Counted from the first letter of the stretch, positions 7,061 to 16,004 are shown. The stretch: DNA of 37,227 nucleotides from an uncultured Eubacteriales bacterium (GCA_900316715.1 ONEC01000038.1:1-37227); one strand, 5' to 3'. Numbers and translations are program-made. The notes: generated by a model from the sequence alone, not told the origin.

Positions 7061-8530
7061 ATGTTTCGCACAAAAAAATTAACAAAAATTGCTCTGGCTG
7101 CAGCCATGATGATGAGTTTTGGAGGCTGTGGTAAGAGTAATCCTGAAACTATTGAGGATTATGGATCTTCTTCAGGAGGAACCGTAGCAGCTGTCGAAGA
7201 AGGCACAGATGAGATGGTGGAAGGCACCAGTGTTGAAATAGATCAGGATATGATCGATAACGCGGGAGAGTGTAAGGATGATTTCGAAGTGGGTTCGAAG
7301 AAGGTCTACAGAAGTATTTCGGACTTTGGGATATCAATGGTGACTCTCCCTAGTATAAGAGCTGAGAAAGTTACGCTTGATAATCTGGATGCTGAAGGAT
7401 ATGCTAAAAAGCTTTTTGGAGATTCGGCGAATCAGCTTACTGAAAGACCAAGACCGACAGATAACTACAGAACCTGGGTTGATAATGAACCGGGTAACGA
7501 TCTGCATTTTTCGGAGGAAGAATACTGGGAGGAGAAAGAATCCCGGGAAGATATATGGTACGCATATGAAGGTAAGTATCAGGATAATGATTATTATCTT
7601 CTTGTTACCTATGAGTCAGAAACAGGAACAGCAGGCCTCCAGATGTTTCCCAAGAATGCGGGAGATGTGATAGGTGAATCAAATCTGGCTTACGTGAACA
7701 AATATGACCCGGCGATGTTCAAAACTCCGAGCATCGCAGAGGGTGGAATATATTATTTTCAGAATGTGGGTTATATTCAGGAAAATGGTGAGATGGTCCT
7801 GAAGGGAGTAGATTTTGGAGAGGCAGAGGATATAGCTACTAAAATGATGGATTCTCCAAACAGATGTACTATGTCTGATGCACAGCTGGAGAATCGTACA
7901 AGAGATTTCTTTGAGGGAACCCTTGGGATAAATATAAGTGAGTATCCGATAAGATATCAAAACAATTCCGGTGTCATTCGTATGGATTATTTCAACTATG
8001 ACAATGGTTGGCCTGAAGATGAGACGGAAGCAGAAAAGATAGAACTTGTTTTTTCACCTGAGAATAATTTTCCGTTTATTAATGTTGATTCATCTGTAAG
8101 AGATGGATACTCTGTTGGAATATCCGCGGATCTTGGTGGATTTGTTGATCCGAGGAATCTGGATTCAAGTGCTGAAATGGGATATCTCAATATTGCAGAA
8201 GAAGGTATTGTGGGCTTTTCGTATAAGTGGAAATATAACATTAAGGAGAGATTATCCGAAAGTACAACTCTTCTGGAATTTAATACGCTGATGGAATGTA
8301 TGAAGGAGGCTCTGCAGAACAGCCAGACATTTAATGATCTTTCAACTAACAAGATGAATTTTGAAAACGATATGGTACTTTCCTTCGCGGCGGTTGAATC
8401 ACCTGATGATCCGCATGAGGTTACGTTTGTTCCTGCGGTTACAATTTCCGGATGGGATAACATGAGAACAAGCTATAGTATAACGCTGAATGCTATAGAC
8501 GGAACCGTGATTTCCGAAGGGGAAGAGTAA
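7061..8530 (+). CDS. DYG-family lipoprotein, first of four tandem copies
   Basis: The 489-residue product has a short signal peptide ending in lipobox SFGGC (Cys23), then IEDYG and a flexible acidic Gly/Ser linker. The body carries the family motifs KKLFGDS, YEGKY...YYLLVTYES, MFPKNAGDVIGES, SPNRCTMSD, ELVFSPENNFPFI, SSVRDGY, EEGIVGFSY and a C-terminal LNAIDGT. It is probably lipid-anchored on the cell surface, and no enzymatic motif is visible. It is most similar to the next gene, pointing to a duplication. GGAGG near 7046 precedes the ATG. The gene leads an operon of four copies with gaps of 30 to 40 bases. The family is one I cannot name. Confidence 0.85.
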   Translation: MFRTKKLTKIALAAAMMMSFGGCGKSNPETIEDYGSSSGGTVAAVEEGTDEMVEGTSVEIDQDMIDNAGECKDDFEVGSKKVYRSISDFGISMVTLPSIRAEKVTLDNLDAEGYAKKLFGDSANQLTERPRPTDNYRTWVDNEPGNDLHFSEEEYWEEKESREDIWYAYEGKYQDNDYYLLVTYESETGTAGLQMFPKNAGDVIGESNLAYVNKYDPAMFKTPSIAEGGIYYFQNVGYIQENGEMVLKGVDFGEAEDIATKMMDSPNRCTMSDAQLENRTRDFFEGTLGINISEYPIRYQNNSGVIRMDYFNYDNGWPEDETEAEKIELVFSPENNFPFINVDSSVRDGYSVGISADLGGFVDPRNLDSSAEMGYLNIAEEGIVGFSYKWKYNIKERLSESTTLLEFNTLMECMKEALQNSQTFNDLSTNKMNFENDMVLSFAAVESPDDPHEVTFVPAVTISGWDNMRTSYSITLNAIDGTVISEGEE

Positions 8531-8569
8531 TTTAGTGAAGGATAAGTATTAATTGGAGGATATATTAAC

Positions 8570-10072
8570 ATGAGACGCTTTAAGCAAATTACAGGAATTG
8601 TACTTGTTGCGATGATGGCACTTTCAGTGGCAGGATGTGGAAAGCAGACTGAAACGGTTGAAGATTATGGATCAACTGCAGGAGGAAGTGTGGCTTCAGG
8701 AGAAGATGCTGAGAAAGATGAATTAGAAGAGATATTAGGTGAATATGAGACAGATAGTCAGGGCATAATACTCGGAGAATGTAAAGACGAATTTCAGGCC
8801 GGAACAACCAAAGTAATGAGAGATATAAAAGAGCATGGGGAGTGCCATATGGATGTTCCGATAATTAAAGCGGAAAGAACAACTCCTCAGAATCTTGATG
8901 CTGAAGGCTATGCAAAGAAGCTCTTTGGAGATACGGCAAGACAGCTTTCATACAAACCAAGAAATCCGGATAACTTAAGAGACTGGGATGTGGAACTAGG
9001 GACAGAATTTGAGTTTTCTGAAGAAGATTATTGGGATGAGAAGGATGCCAAAGAGGATACCTGGTTTGCCTACGAGGGCAAATATAATGAAAATGAATAT
9101 TATCTTCTGGTCACCTATGAATCAGAATCAGGTATTGCAGGACTTGAGATGTTTCCTAAGAATGCCGGAGATATTATAGGTGAGGGAAGACTATCTTATG
9201 TGACTCAATACGACCCTGCTTACTTTGAGATTCCTGATGTATACTCGCCAGGAGCGCAGATTGTATTTCCGGAACACCATGGATATATGCAGGAAGATGG
9301 AGAGATTCTTCATATGGATAAGGAAACAGGTCCGGAGTTTGATATAAAAACCAATATGAAGGATAGCCCTAATAGATGCACTTTTACTGATGAACAGCTG
9401 GTAAATCACGCTAAAGACTTTTTTGAAGGAACATTGGGGATAAATATCAGTGAATATGCGATGTCATCTCGTTGCAGCAACAGATTTTATGAGCTTTATA
9501 CGAATATAGAGCTAAGTGATGCGGAAGCAGAAGAAGATGATGGAAATACAGAAGAAGTAAAAAAAGCTGATAGAGTTGAACTTGTATTTTCAGAGCGTAA
9601 TAGTTTTCCGGATATAGATTATACCTCATCCGTAAGAGATGGATATAAAGTCAGTGTTTTAACTTTTATCAATGGATTAATAGTACCGATGAGTTATACG
9701 GATTTCAGAAATGAATTTGGATATGTAAATATCACAGATAGTGGAATTGTCGGATTTAAATTCAGGTGGAGATATCTTGTTAAAGAACGCTTATCCGATG
9801 AGTCTGTGCTTATGAGCTTTGAAAATATTATGCAATGCATGGAAAAGGCACTGATAGACAGCGAGGTACTTGCAAATATGACAATGCCAAATATACAGTT
9901 TGATTATATGTCAATAAATTATAAGGAGGTTGAATCACCGGATGATCCGGATGAAATAACCCTTGTTCCGGCATTATCATTTGATGGAAGCGTCTATGGT
10001 AATCCGGTATATGAGATTACACTTAATGCCATTGACGGAAGCGTAATAGAAGAAAGAGAGGTAAGTTATTAG
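8570..10072 (+). CDS. DYG-family lipoprotein, second tandem copy
   Basis: The 500-residue lipoprotein has lipobox LSVAGC (Cys23) and VEDYG seven residues later. It follows the first copy closely: AEGYAKKLFGDT, a YEGKYNENEYYLLVTYESE segment, EMFPKNAGDIIGEG, SPNRCTFTD, FFEGTLGINISEY, SSVRDGYKV and LNAIDGS. It carries an extra acidic insertion of about 15 residues (SDAEAEEDDGNTEE) before the ELVFS block. TGGAGGA lies before the ATG, 39 bases after the previous stop. The shared blocks with the first copy make these two a recent duplicate pair within the operon. Confidence 0.85.
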   Translation: MRRFKQITGIVLVAMMALSVAGCGKQTETVEDYGSTAGGSVASGEDAEKDELEEILGEYETDSQGIILGECKDEFQAGTTKVMRDIKEHGECHMDVPIIKAERTTPQNLDAEGYAKKLFGDTARQLSYKPRNPDNLRDWDVELGTEFEFSEEDYWDEKDAKEDTWFAYEGKYNENEYYLLVTYESESGIAGLEMFPKNAGDIIGEGRLSYVTQYDPAYFEIPDVYSPGAQIVFPEHHGYMQEDGEILHMDKETGPEFDIKTNMKDSPNRCTFTDEQLVNHAKDFFEGTLGINISEYAMSSRCSNRFYELYTNIELSDAEAEEDDGNTEEVKKADRVELVFSERNSFPDIDYTSSVRDGYKVSVLTFINGLIVPMSYTDFRNEFGYVNITDSGIVGFKFRWRYLVKERLSDESVLMSFENIMQCMEKALIDSEVLANMTMPNIQFDYMSINYKEVESPDDPDEITLVPALSFDGSVYGNPVYEITLNAIDGSVIEEREVSY

Positions 10073-10106
10073 GAAGTTTAACATAGGGTTTTATAGGGGA
10101 ATAGTG

Positions 10107-11558
10107 ATGAGGAGAATGAAGTATTTTATGCTGGCAGCGGCTATGGCACTGTCCATGGCCGGATGTGGCAGTAAGGGAGAGAAGGCGACCATTGAGGAAT
10201 ATGGAGGCCTTCAGGAAGGGGAGGAATCATCCCGGCAGGGTTCCGGAGTTGTATCAGGTGATCCAGATGAACTTAGGACGGCTCTTGCTAAGAAGCTGGG
10301 AGTTGATAAGCTTCAGTGTAATGACAGCTTTGATGTGAACGGAATGCCGGTAAATATTCGGCTGGATAAGTCGCTTCCGGAGGTTGGGAGACTTCCAAGT
10401 TATAGGATTTATGACATGAATGAGGCGCGTATTGACGAGGAAAAGATAGTAAAGAATATATTTGGTGATACGGGAAGAGTTCTCACCGATGAAGAGATAC
10501 GGGACAGACAGCTTCAGGATATTGAAGGAGAAGATTATGAAACTTCTTATGATGATTCAGATTTGGGCTTTTCTCATATGTATACAGGAAAATATATGGG
10601 ATCAGATTATACCCTCACTATATCCGAATGGGAGAGTTCCATTGATGTGATACTGGAACCGGATAATCCCGGAGAGATTATCGGAGAGGGAGATCTTAAA
10701 TATATGAACGTATATTGTCCATCGTTTTTTAATCTTGTAGATGGTGTATGGACTAAAGATGGAATGTATATTTCAAATGCGAATGGTAATATCGGATTTG
10801 ATGAGAATGGAGATCCAATCATAGTAACATCTGAAAATGTAAAAGATTATGATATCGCTGAGAATATGAAAGACAGGCCCAACAGATGTACTAAATCTGA
10901 TGATGAACTTCTGACAGAAACAGAGCATTTCCTGAACGAGATGCTGGGGGTTTATATGCCTTCAGGTACAATAAATGTTTATGGAGATATTTATTTTGAC
11001 TCTAATATAGATTATGAAAAATCTAAATTAGAGAAAGAGAATAACAAGGCTGAACTTGTGTTTAGTTCTACAAATAATTATCCTCTTATCAATTATGCTT
11101 CGTCAGTAAGAAATGGATATGAGGTAGCTATTCAGCCGTATATTGCAGGTATAGAACCATATCTGGGAAGAACGATAGACGGGCAGGTTGAATCCAATTC
11201 CGGGCATGTAGATATTACGGAAGAAGGTGTAATAGGATTTTTTTATTACTGGAGATATTACTTTGAGGAAGAACTGTCCAGTGACTGTGAACTGATGAAA
11301 TTCAGTAACATAATAGAATGCTTCAAGGAAGGCCTAAAAGAAAATGTACTGCTCGGTGATTATGGATTATCGGATCTTTATTTCAACGATATATATCTTA
11401 CCTATGTAGTAGTTTCTTCGCCGGATGACTCAGGAGAAAAATCTTATGTTCCGGCCTGGTCTTTTGTAGGATATAACAATGGAACACCAAAGATCATAGT
11501 ATATATAAATGCACTGGACGGAAGCTTTGTAAGTGCAGAGGAACCTAAGGTGTATTAA
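10107..11558 (+). CDS. DYG-family lipoprotein, third tandem copy
   Basis: The product is a 483-residue lipoprotein with lipobox LSMAGC and IEEYG nine residues after it. I chose ATG 10107 over the GTG at 10104 because GGGGA at 10096-10100 then has six-base spacing. It forms a second pair with the fourth copy. Shared features include GVDKLQCNDSF, PSYRIYDM, VKNIFGDT, LEPDNPGEIIGEG, YDIAENMKDRPNRCTKSDD, ELVFSSTNNYPLI, SSVRNGYEVA and INALDGS. It has a LGVYMPSGTINVYG stretch not present in the first pair. Function unknown; the anchoring and repeat layout suggest a surface or envelope role like its neighbours. Confidence 0.85.
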   Translation: MRRMKYFMLAAAMALSMAGCGSKGEKATIEEYGGLQEGEESSRQGSGVVSGDPDELRTALAKKLGVDKLQCNDSFDVNGMPVNIRLDKSLPEVGRLPSYRIYDMNEARIDEEKIVKNIFGDTGRVLTDEEIRDRQLQDIEGEDYETSYDDSDLGFSHMYTGKYMGSDYTLTISEWESSIDVILEPDNPGEIIGEGDLKYMNVYCPSFFNLVDGVWTKDGMYISNANGNIGFDENGDPIIVTSENVKDYDIAENMKDRPNRCTKSDDELLTETEHFLNEMLGVYMPSGTINVYGDIYFDSNIDYEKSKLEKENNKAELVFSSTNNYPLINYASSVRNGYEVAIQPYIAGIEPYLGRTIDGQVESNSGHVDITEEGVIGFFYYWRYYFEEELSSDCELMKFSNIIECFKEGLKENVLLGDYGLSDLYFNDIYLTYVVVSSPDDSGEKSYVPAWSFVGYNNGTPKIIVYINALDGSFVSAEEPKVY

Positions 11559-11593
11559 ATTTAGAAAATATAGGGATTGAAGGAAAAATAGTG

Positions 11594-13132
11594 ATGAAAA
11601 AAGTGAAATGTGTAATGCTGGCGGCAGCTATGGCATTATCCATGGCCGGTTGTGGAGGCAAAGGAGAAACAGGGACAATTGAAGAATACGGGAATCTTCA
11701 GGAAGGAGTAACTGAGGAGGGGAGCGAGTCACTTTCTAAAGAAGGTACCATAGCAGTAACGACTGAATCCGGTGAAGAAAAGTCAGATGCGGCAAAAAGA
11801 CTGGGAGTTGATAAGATTGAGTGTAATGACAGTTTTGAAGTGAGCGGAAAAATGGTAAGCATACACGTTAATTCTCCGCTTCCGGAGTTTGGCGCATTAC
11901 CAACATATAAAGTCTATAAAATGACTCCGGACCGATTGGACGTGGCTAGTATTATCAAAGCTGTTTTTCAGGATGGAAGCAGAGAACTTAGTGAGGAAGA
12001 AGCGCTTCGTGAAGAACTTAAGGAATTCTCTGATGAGGAGGTAGAGGGCCTGCTTAATGGAAAGCCTATTGAGGTATATGAAGGAGATAATCTTGTTTAT
12101 AGAATAGAACCTATTGAGGAGGGAGAAAATATAGGTGGAGAAGGCCATACATATAAAGGCAAGTATCATGGTTTAGATTACGTCCTCTCAACTTTTGAGA
12201 GTCAGGATGGAGTGTCTATAGTTTTTTATCCTGACAATCCAGGAGAGTTTATAGGAGAACCTGCACTTAAGTATATGAATACCTATTATCCTTCCAAGTT
12301 TGATGCTACTGATGGCTACTGGACGAAGGATGGATATTATGTTCCAAATGAGCACTCTTACCTTGGAGTAGATGAGAATGGTGAAGAAGAATATCTTACA
12401 TCTGAAAATGCCATGGAATATGACATTGCTGAAAATATGAAAGACAGACCAAACAGATGTGGGAAGAGTGACGATACACTTAAAGAAGAGGCAGAATATT
12501 TCCTAAGCAGTACACTGGGAATCACCATGCCGTCCGGGACAATTGATCTCTATGGAAACAATGAAGTTTATAATGATATTGATTATGAAAAGTCAAATAT
12601 CGAACAGGAGTTTCACAAGTCTGAACTTGTTTTTTCTGAAGACAATACATTTCCTAAAGTAAACTTTAATACAGCAGTAAGGGATGGGTATGAGATTGGA
12701 ATAATGCCTAAGATAGCCGGCCTTGAGCCTTATGCAGGAAGTGATGCAACAGAATATGCGCCGGAGGCAAATTACGGCTTCATAAATATTACTGATGAAG
12801 GTGTTGTCAGCTTTAGCTATACCTGGGTATGGGATTTTGAAGAAGAGTTATCTCCTGACAGTGAACTCCTCGCATTCAATAATGTTATAGAGTCTTTCAA
12901 AGAAGGTGTTCAGGAGAATGTTATGATAACTGACTTTAGTTCAGAAAGCATATCCTTTAATGATGCATATCTTACATATGTGGTTATTTCATCACCTGAT
13001 GGTTCAGGAGAGATGACTTATGTTCCGGCCTGGAACTTTGTGGGATATGTAAATGGAGGAGAAAAGAAGATATTCGTATATATAAATGCAATTGATGGCA
13101 GCTTTATCAGTGCTGAAAAGCCTGAATACTAA
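11594..13132 (+). CDS. DYG-family lipoprotein, fourth tandem copy
   Basis: The longest member at 512 residues has lipobox LSMAGC and IEEYG after it. ATG 11594 is preferred over GTG 11591; AAGGA lies about ten bases upstream. Besides the pair-specific blocks shared with the third copy (GVDKIECNDSF, YDIAENMKDRPNRCGKSDD, LGITMPSGTIDLYG), it has an insertion around residues 140-180, rich in Glu and Gly, before the YKGKYHG segment. The stop codon ends one base before the stop of the opposite-strand gene at 13134, so any terminator for this operon must lie inside that gene. Function unknown. Confidence 0.85.
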   Translation: MKKVKCVMLAAAMALSMAGCGGKGETGTIEEYGNLQEGVTEEGSESLSKEGTIAVTTESGEEKSDAAKRLGVDKIECNDSFEVSGKMVSIHVNSPLPEFGALPTYKVYKMTPDRLDVASIIKAVFQDGSRELSEEEALREELKEFSDEEVEGLLNGKPIEVYEGDNLVYRIEPIEEGENIGGEGHTYKGKYHGLDYVLSTFESQDGVSIVFYPDNPGEFIGEPALKYMNTYYPSKFDATDGYWTKDGYYVPNEHSYLGVDENGEEEYLTSENAMEYDIAENMKDRPNRCGKSDDTLKEEAEYFLSSTLGITMPSGTIDLYGNNEVYNDIDYEKSNIEQEFHKSELVFSEDNTFPKVNFNTAVRDGYEIGIMPKIAGLEPYAGSDATEYAPEANYGFINITDEGVVSFSYTWVWDFEEELSPDSELLAFNNVIESFKEGVQENVMITDFSSESISFNDAYLTYVVISSPDGSGEMTYVPAWNFVGYVNGGEKKIFVYINAIDGSFISAEKPEY

Positions 13133-13133
13133 T

Positions 13134-13673
13134 TTACTGCTGGTCAAAATCATAGTCAATAGCAGCAGGGTCGAGATGTGTTCCACCCTCTGTGATATAA
13201 AACTTTTTCTCATCTGTGCCGTCGTATTTTGTGAAGGTTACCCTCCAGAATATGGCGGCATAAGTTTTGAATGTGGTATCAACGGCCTTATATGGAGTAG
13301 CAGACCAGGAATACCACTTCTGATAATATGAGTTGATATTATAGTCATAGGTTGTTGCTATCTCATATTCTGAAAAATTACATTCGCTTGGCTGGGCAGG
13401 AGAAACGATACTGTCCCAGGTTCCATATATAAGAGACAGACACTGGCCTTCCGTAAGCTGACGGGAGGCATTTTTTACTATGGCTTCAGACGGACCGGAA
13501 TAGTAATCGGTAGGCACCGGAGTGACTATTCCTTCTCTGGCATATGCCTGGGAGTTCAGTATACGTCCGGGCACAATAAGAGCACCTGCAATCATGGAAC
13601 CTGTAATGGCCAGAAGCAGGATGGATATGATAATGCTCTTAACTGATATTTTTCTTTTACCTGAAGCTTTCAT
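13134..13673 (-). CDS. Small signal-anchored protein of the two-component operon
   Basis: This 179-residue protein has a basic N-terminus and one hydrophobic helix (about residues 13-33), followed by an extracytoplasmic domain rich in Tyr, Ser and Thr. There is no lipobox, so it is either membrane-anchored or secreted after cleavage near SQAYA. The domain includes ASRQLTEGQCLSLIYGTWDS and a WSATPYKAVDTTFKTYAAIF segment; I recognise no family. It starts two bases after the histidine kinase stop and uses a GAGGAA site within the kinase 3' end, so translation is coupled to the kinase. Such a third gene often acts as an accessory sensor or target of the system, but that is inference. Confidence 0.75.
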   Translation of the reverse strand: MKASGKRKISVKSIIISILLLAITGSMIAGALIVPGRILNSQAYAREGIVTPVPTDYYSGPSEAIVKNASRQLTEGQCLSLIYGTWDSIVSPAQPSECNFSEYEIATTYDYNINSYYQKWYSWSATPYKAVDTTFKTYAAIFWRVTFTKYDGTDEKKFYITEGGTHLDPAAIDYDFDQQ

Positions 13674-13675
13674 TG

Positions 13676-15115
13676 TTATTCCTCGATTTTAAGCTTTACT
13701 GTGATCCTGGTACCTTCACCTGGTTTACTTGAGAGGTCAAGGTCAGCATCATGACGCTTTAAGATTATGGATACAAGAGACATTCCCAGACCGGCACCGC
13801 CGGCAGCTCTTGTTCTTGATTTATCTACCATAAAGAATTCATCAAAGATCTTCTTCTGATTTTCTTCTGAGATTCCGATACCATGATCCTGTACAGTGAA
13901 CTCATACATGCCGTCAACTGCTTTACCGGTAAACTCAATCGTATCCCCTGATTTGGATGCCTTACGCGCATTGTCCAGCAGGTTGATAAATACAGTCTTC
14001 AGGAGCTCAGGGTCTCCCATAAGGATTGCAGAATCAAAATCGGTTATAAGCTTTATGCCTGACTTCTCCATAAGAGGAGTGATACTTGTTATGATACTGT
14101 TGGCAAGTACATTTGATGTAATCTGCCTTATATCTATTGGATGATCCTTGAGGTAAAGCAGATCGAAAAGCTTCATGGACATTGCCTCAAGACGCTTGCC
14201 TTCTGAGAAGATGTAGTTAAGTGCATCCTGCTGTTCTTCTCTTGAAAGATCAACAGATCTCAGAGTATCCGCATATCCGATGATACTTGTCATAGGTGTT
14301 TTTATCTCGTGAGTAAAGTCGGCAACGAACTGTTCTCTTCTGTGGATCATATCATTCAGTTCTTCCACACGGGATTCAACGGAATCAGCCATGGAATTAA
14401 ATCTGTTAGACAGATGTCCGACTTCATCTCCTGTTTTGATATTTGATCTTACGGAGTAATCACCTTCTGCAAAGGAGTCTGTGGTATCGCTCAGTTTCTC
14501 AAGAGGCCTTGTAAGAAGGCGGCTGAATATATAGAGCAGAAGAGCTGCAGCAGAGATGATAATGACAGTGATTCTTCTGTAGTCTGTAATACTTCTGTCG
14601 AGAAGGGATTTAAGTTCGGTAATATCTCTTCTGGTAATGATATTGAGATTTTTTTCACTTATAGAACTGAAGGAAGTGACATACAGGTAAATGCGGTCAT
14701 CTTCCTCTTTGATCAGATAATTCTTCCTTGTTTCATCTGAGAATTTGAAGAGATCTTCAGGAATGGCAGCCTCCGGATCAGCGACAGTGCGGCTGCCGGC
14801 AAATGCTCCCTCACTTACATAGATATATTTATCAGCGTAACGGATAAGAAGAGCTTCCTCACCGGAAACCATTCCGCTATATACCTGATCGCATATTGAA
14901 GGCAGCATGGTGTTGATGGCCTGCTTACGGTTTATGACATCGAGAAGTGAATACTCGATGGAAGACTGTACCAGATTGTTTTCGGTAACAGCAGACTTTA
15001 TCTCGGAATTGATAGCAAGGTTATAGCTTCTCTCCATAAGAAGATAGCCCACTATTCCCAGAGTGAGCGAGAGAAGAATAATATTGATGATTATAACCTT
15101 GTATCTGAATTTCAT
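13676..15115 (-). CDS. Membrane sensor histidine kinase
   Basis: The 479-residue kinase senses an envelope signal and phosphorylates the partner regulator. Domains in order are a first helix (about 7-29), an extracytoplasmic sensor of about 150 residues, a second helix (about 178-198), HAMP (RPLEKLSDTTDSFAEGDYSV), HisKA with His269 in THEIKTPMTSIIGYADTLR, and a C-terminal ATPase domain. The ATPase boxes are INLLDNARKAS (N), DHGIGI (G1), FDEFF (F) and GGAGLGMSL (G2). All catalytic motifs are intact. It lies 36 bases after the regulator gene. The divergent exporter and the nearby lipoproteins suggest a peptide antibiotic or envelope-stress signal, as in BceS- or CssS-like systems, but no ligand can be read from the sequence. 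Confidence 0.92.
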   Translation of the reverse strand: MKFRYKVIIINIILLSLTLGIVGYLLMERSYNLAINSEIKSAVTENNLVQSSIEYSLLDVINRKQAINTMLPSICDQVYSGMVSGEEALLIRYADKYIYVSEGAFAGSRTVADPEAAIPEDLFKFSDETRKNYLIKEEDDRIYLYVTSFSSISEKNLNIITRRDITELKSLLDRSITDYRRITVIIISAAALLLYIFSRLLTRPLEKLSDTTDSFAEGDYSVRSNIKTGDEVGHLSNRFNSMADSVESRVEELNDMIHRREQFVADFTHEIKTPMTSIIGYADTLRSVDLSREEQQDALNYIFSEGKRLEAMSMKLFDLLYLKDHPIDIRQITSNVLANSIITSITPLMEKSGIKLITDFDSAILMGDPELLKTVFINLLDNARKASKSGDTIEFTGKAVDGMYEFTVQDHGIGISEENQKKIFDEFFMVDKSRTRAAGGAGLGMSLVSIILKRHDADLDLSSKPGEGTRITVKLKIEE

Positions 15116-15151
15116 AATTTAGTTCCAATGTGTATGTTATTGCGATGCATT

Positions 15152-15805
15152 TCAACCAATGAGTCTGTAGCCTGTGTTATATACAGATTTCAGATTCTCT
15201 TTAAGTCCAAGCTTACGGCGAAGTCTCTGAACATGAAGATCCAGAGTTCTTGTGTCACCCATCCAGTCTGTCTCCCAGATGCTTTCATAGAGTCTGTCGC
15301 GGTAAAGGGTAATGTTTATATTTCTGATAAACATTACAAGAAGATCGAACTCCTTTGGTGTCAGTACCACAGGCTGTCCGTCCAGGGTAACAGTTCTGTT
15401 ATCGATATCAGCTTCTATGTTCTTATAATGCAGTTTGGAATCAGCTTTGTTATATCGGCGCATAACGATATTGATTCGCGCCAGAAGCTCAACAATCTCA
15501 AATGGTTTTATAAGATAATCCTCTGCACCTGATGTGAGTCCGCGCATTCTGTCATCCAGTGATGCTTTTGCTGTAATAAATATAACCGGGATTCCCATAG
15601 GACGGATGTATTCCATAAGCTCATATCCGTTAATCTCCGGAAGCATGATGTCCAGGAGAATCAGATCAAATGTATGGTCTACCAATATATCAGCTGCTGA
15701 TTTGCCGTCATAAAGGGCGGTACAGTCATAACCGGCTTTCTTAAGATTCAGGCATATCAGATTGGATATTGGTCGTTCATCTTCAACTACGAGTACTTTA
15801 AGCAT
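15152..15805 (-). CDS. OmpR/PhoB-family response regulator
   Basis: The 217-residue regulator has a receiver domain (1-115) with acidic Glu8-Asp9, phosphorylation site Asp52 in LLDIMLPE, Thr78 and Lys100 in LIKPF. The C-terminal winged helix (about 125-217) has LTPKEFDLLVMFI and RTLDLHVQRLRRKLG and ends in YNTGYRLIG. OmpR-family proteins bind tandem direct repeats about 10-11 bases apart, exactly what lies upstream of this gene and of the divergent exporter. GGAGG is seven bases before the ATG at 15805. It leads a three-gene operon with the kinase and the small anchored protein and is probably autoregulated through the boxes at 15852-15888. Confidence 0.93.
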   Translation of the reverse strand: MLKVLVVEDERPISNLICLNLKKAGYDCTALYDGKSAADILVDHTFDLILLDIMLPEINGYELMEYIRPMGIPVIFITAKASLDDRMRGLTSGAEDYLIKPFEIVELLARINIVMRRYNKADSKLHYKNIEADIDNRTVTLDGQPVVLTPKEFDLLVMFIRNINITLYRDRLYESIWETDWMGDTRTLDLHVQRLRRKLGLKENLKSVYNTGYRLIG

Positions 15806-15851
15806 AGTTACGCCTCCACATAGAAAAATAAAGCTTTTTGCACTCTTATGA

Positions 15852-15888
15852 TTGTATCATAAAACGTAAATGCATCTCAATTGTATCT
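15852..15888 (-). promoter_or_regulatory. Autoregulatory promoter of the two-component operon
   Basis: On the minus strand AGATACAATTG begins at 15888 and AGATGCATTT at 15877, 11 bases apart. TATGAT (15861-15856) starts 16 bases after the second box and is the probable -10. A further TGATACAAT begins at 15859. No consensus -35 is present, as expected for a promoter driven by an OmpR-type regulator. Confidence 0.6.
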
Positions 15889-15920
15889 TGCTTAATATTT
15901 CTTCAGATATTTTTAAGAAA

Positions 15921-15964
15921 TGATGCATTTTGATACAATTTTGATGCAATTTGATGGCATACTA
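15921..15964 (+). promoter_or_regulatory. Exporter operon promoter with four tandem regulator boxes
   Basis: Four TGAT-led units start at 15921, 15931, 15942 and 15952: TGATGCATTT, TGATACAATT, TGATGCAATT and TGATGGCATA. Spacings of 10, 11 and 10 bases put them on one face of the helix. CATACT at 15959-15964 is the likely -10, 17 bases after the start of the third box. There is no -35 consensus, so the boxes probably replace it, as in PhoB-type activation. Confidence 0.65.
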
Positions 15965-16004
15965 CGAGAGGATAAAATACTTGGGATAGCAGGGGCTATT
16001 GAAT

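Noticed and set aside
7061-13132. Tandem lipoprotein genes as an insertion element or phage region
   Set aside because: No transposase, integrase, terminal repeats or target duplications; the copies are full-length genes with individual ribosome sites.
13086-13331. Plus-strand frame across the convergent stops
   Set aside because: Shadow of the two real genes; no ribosome site and no protein-like features.
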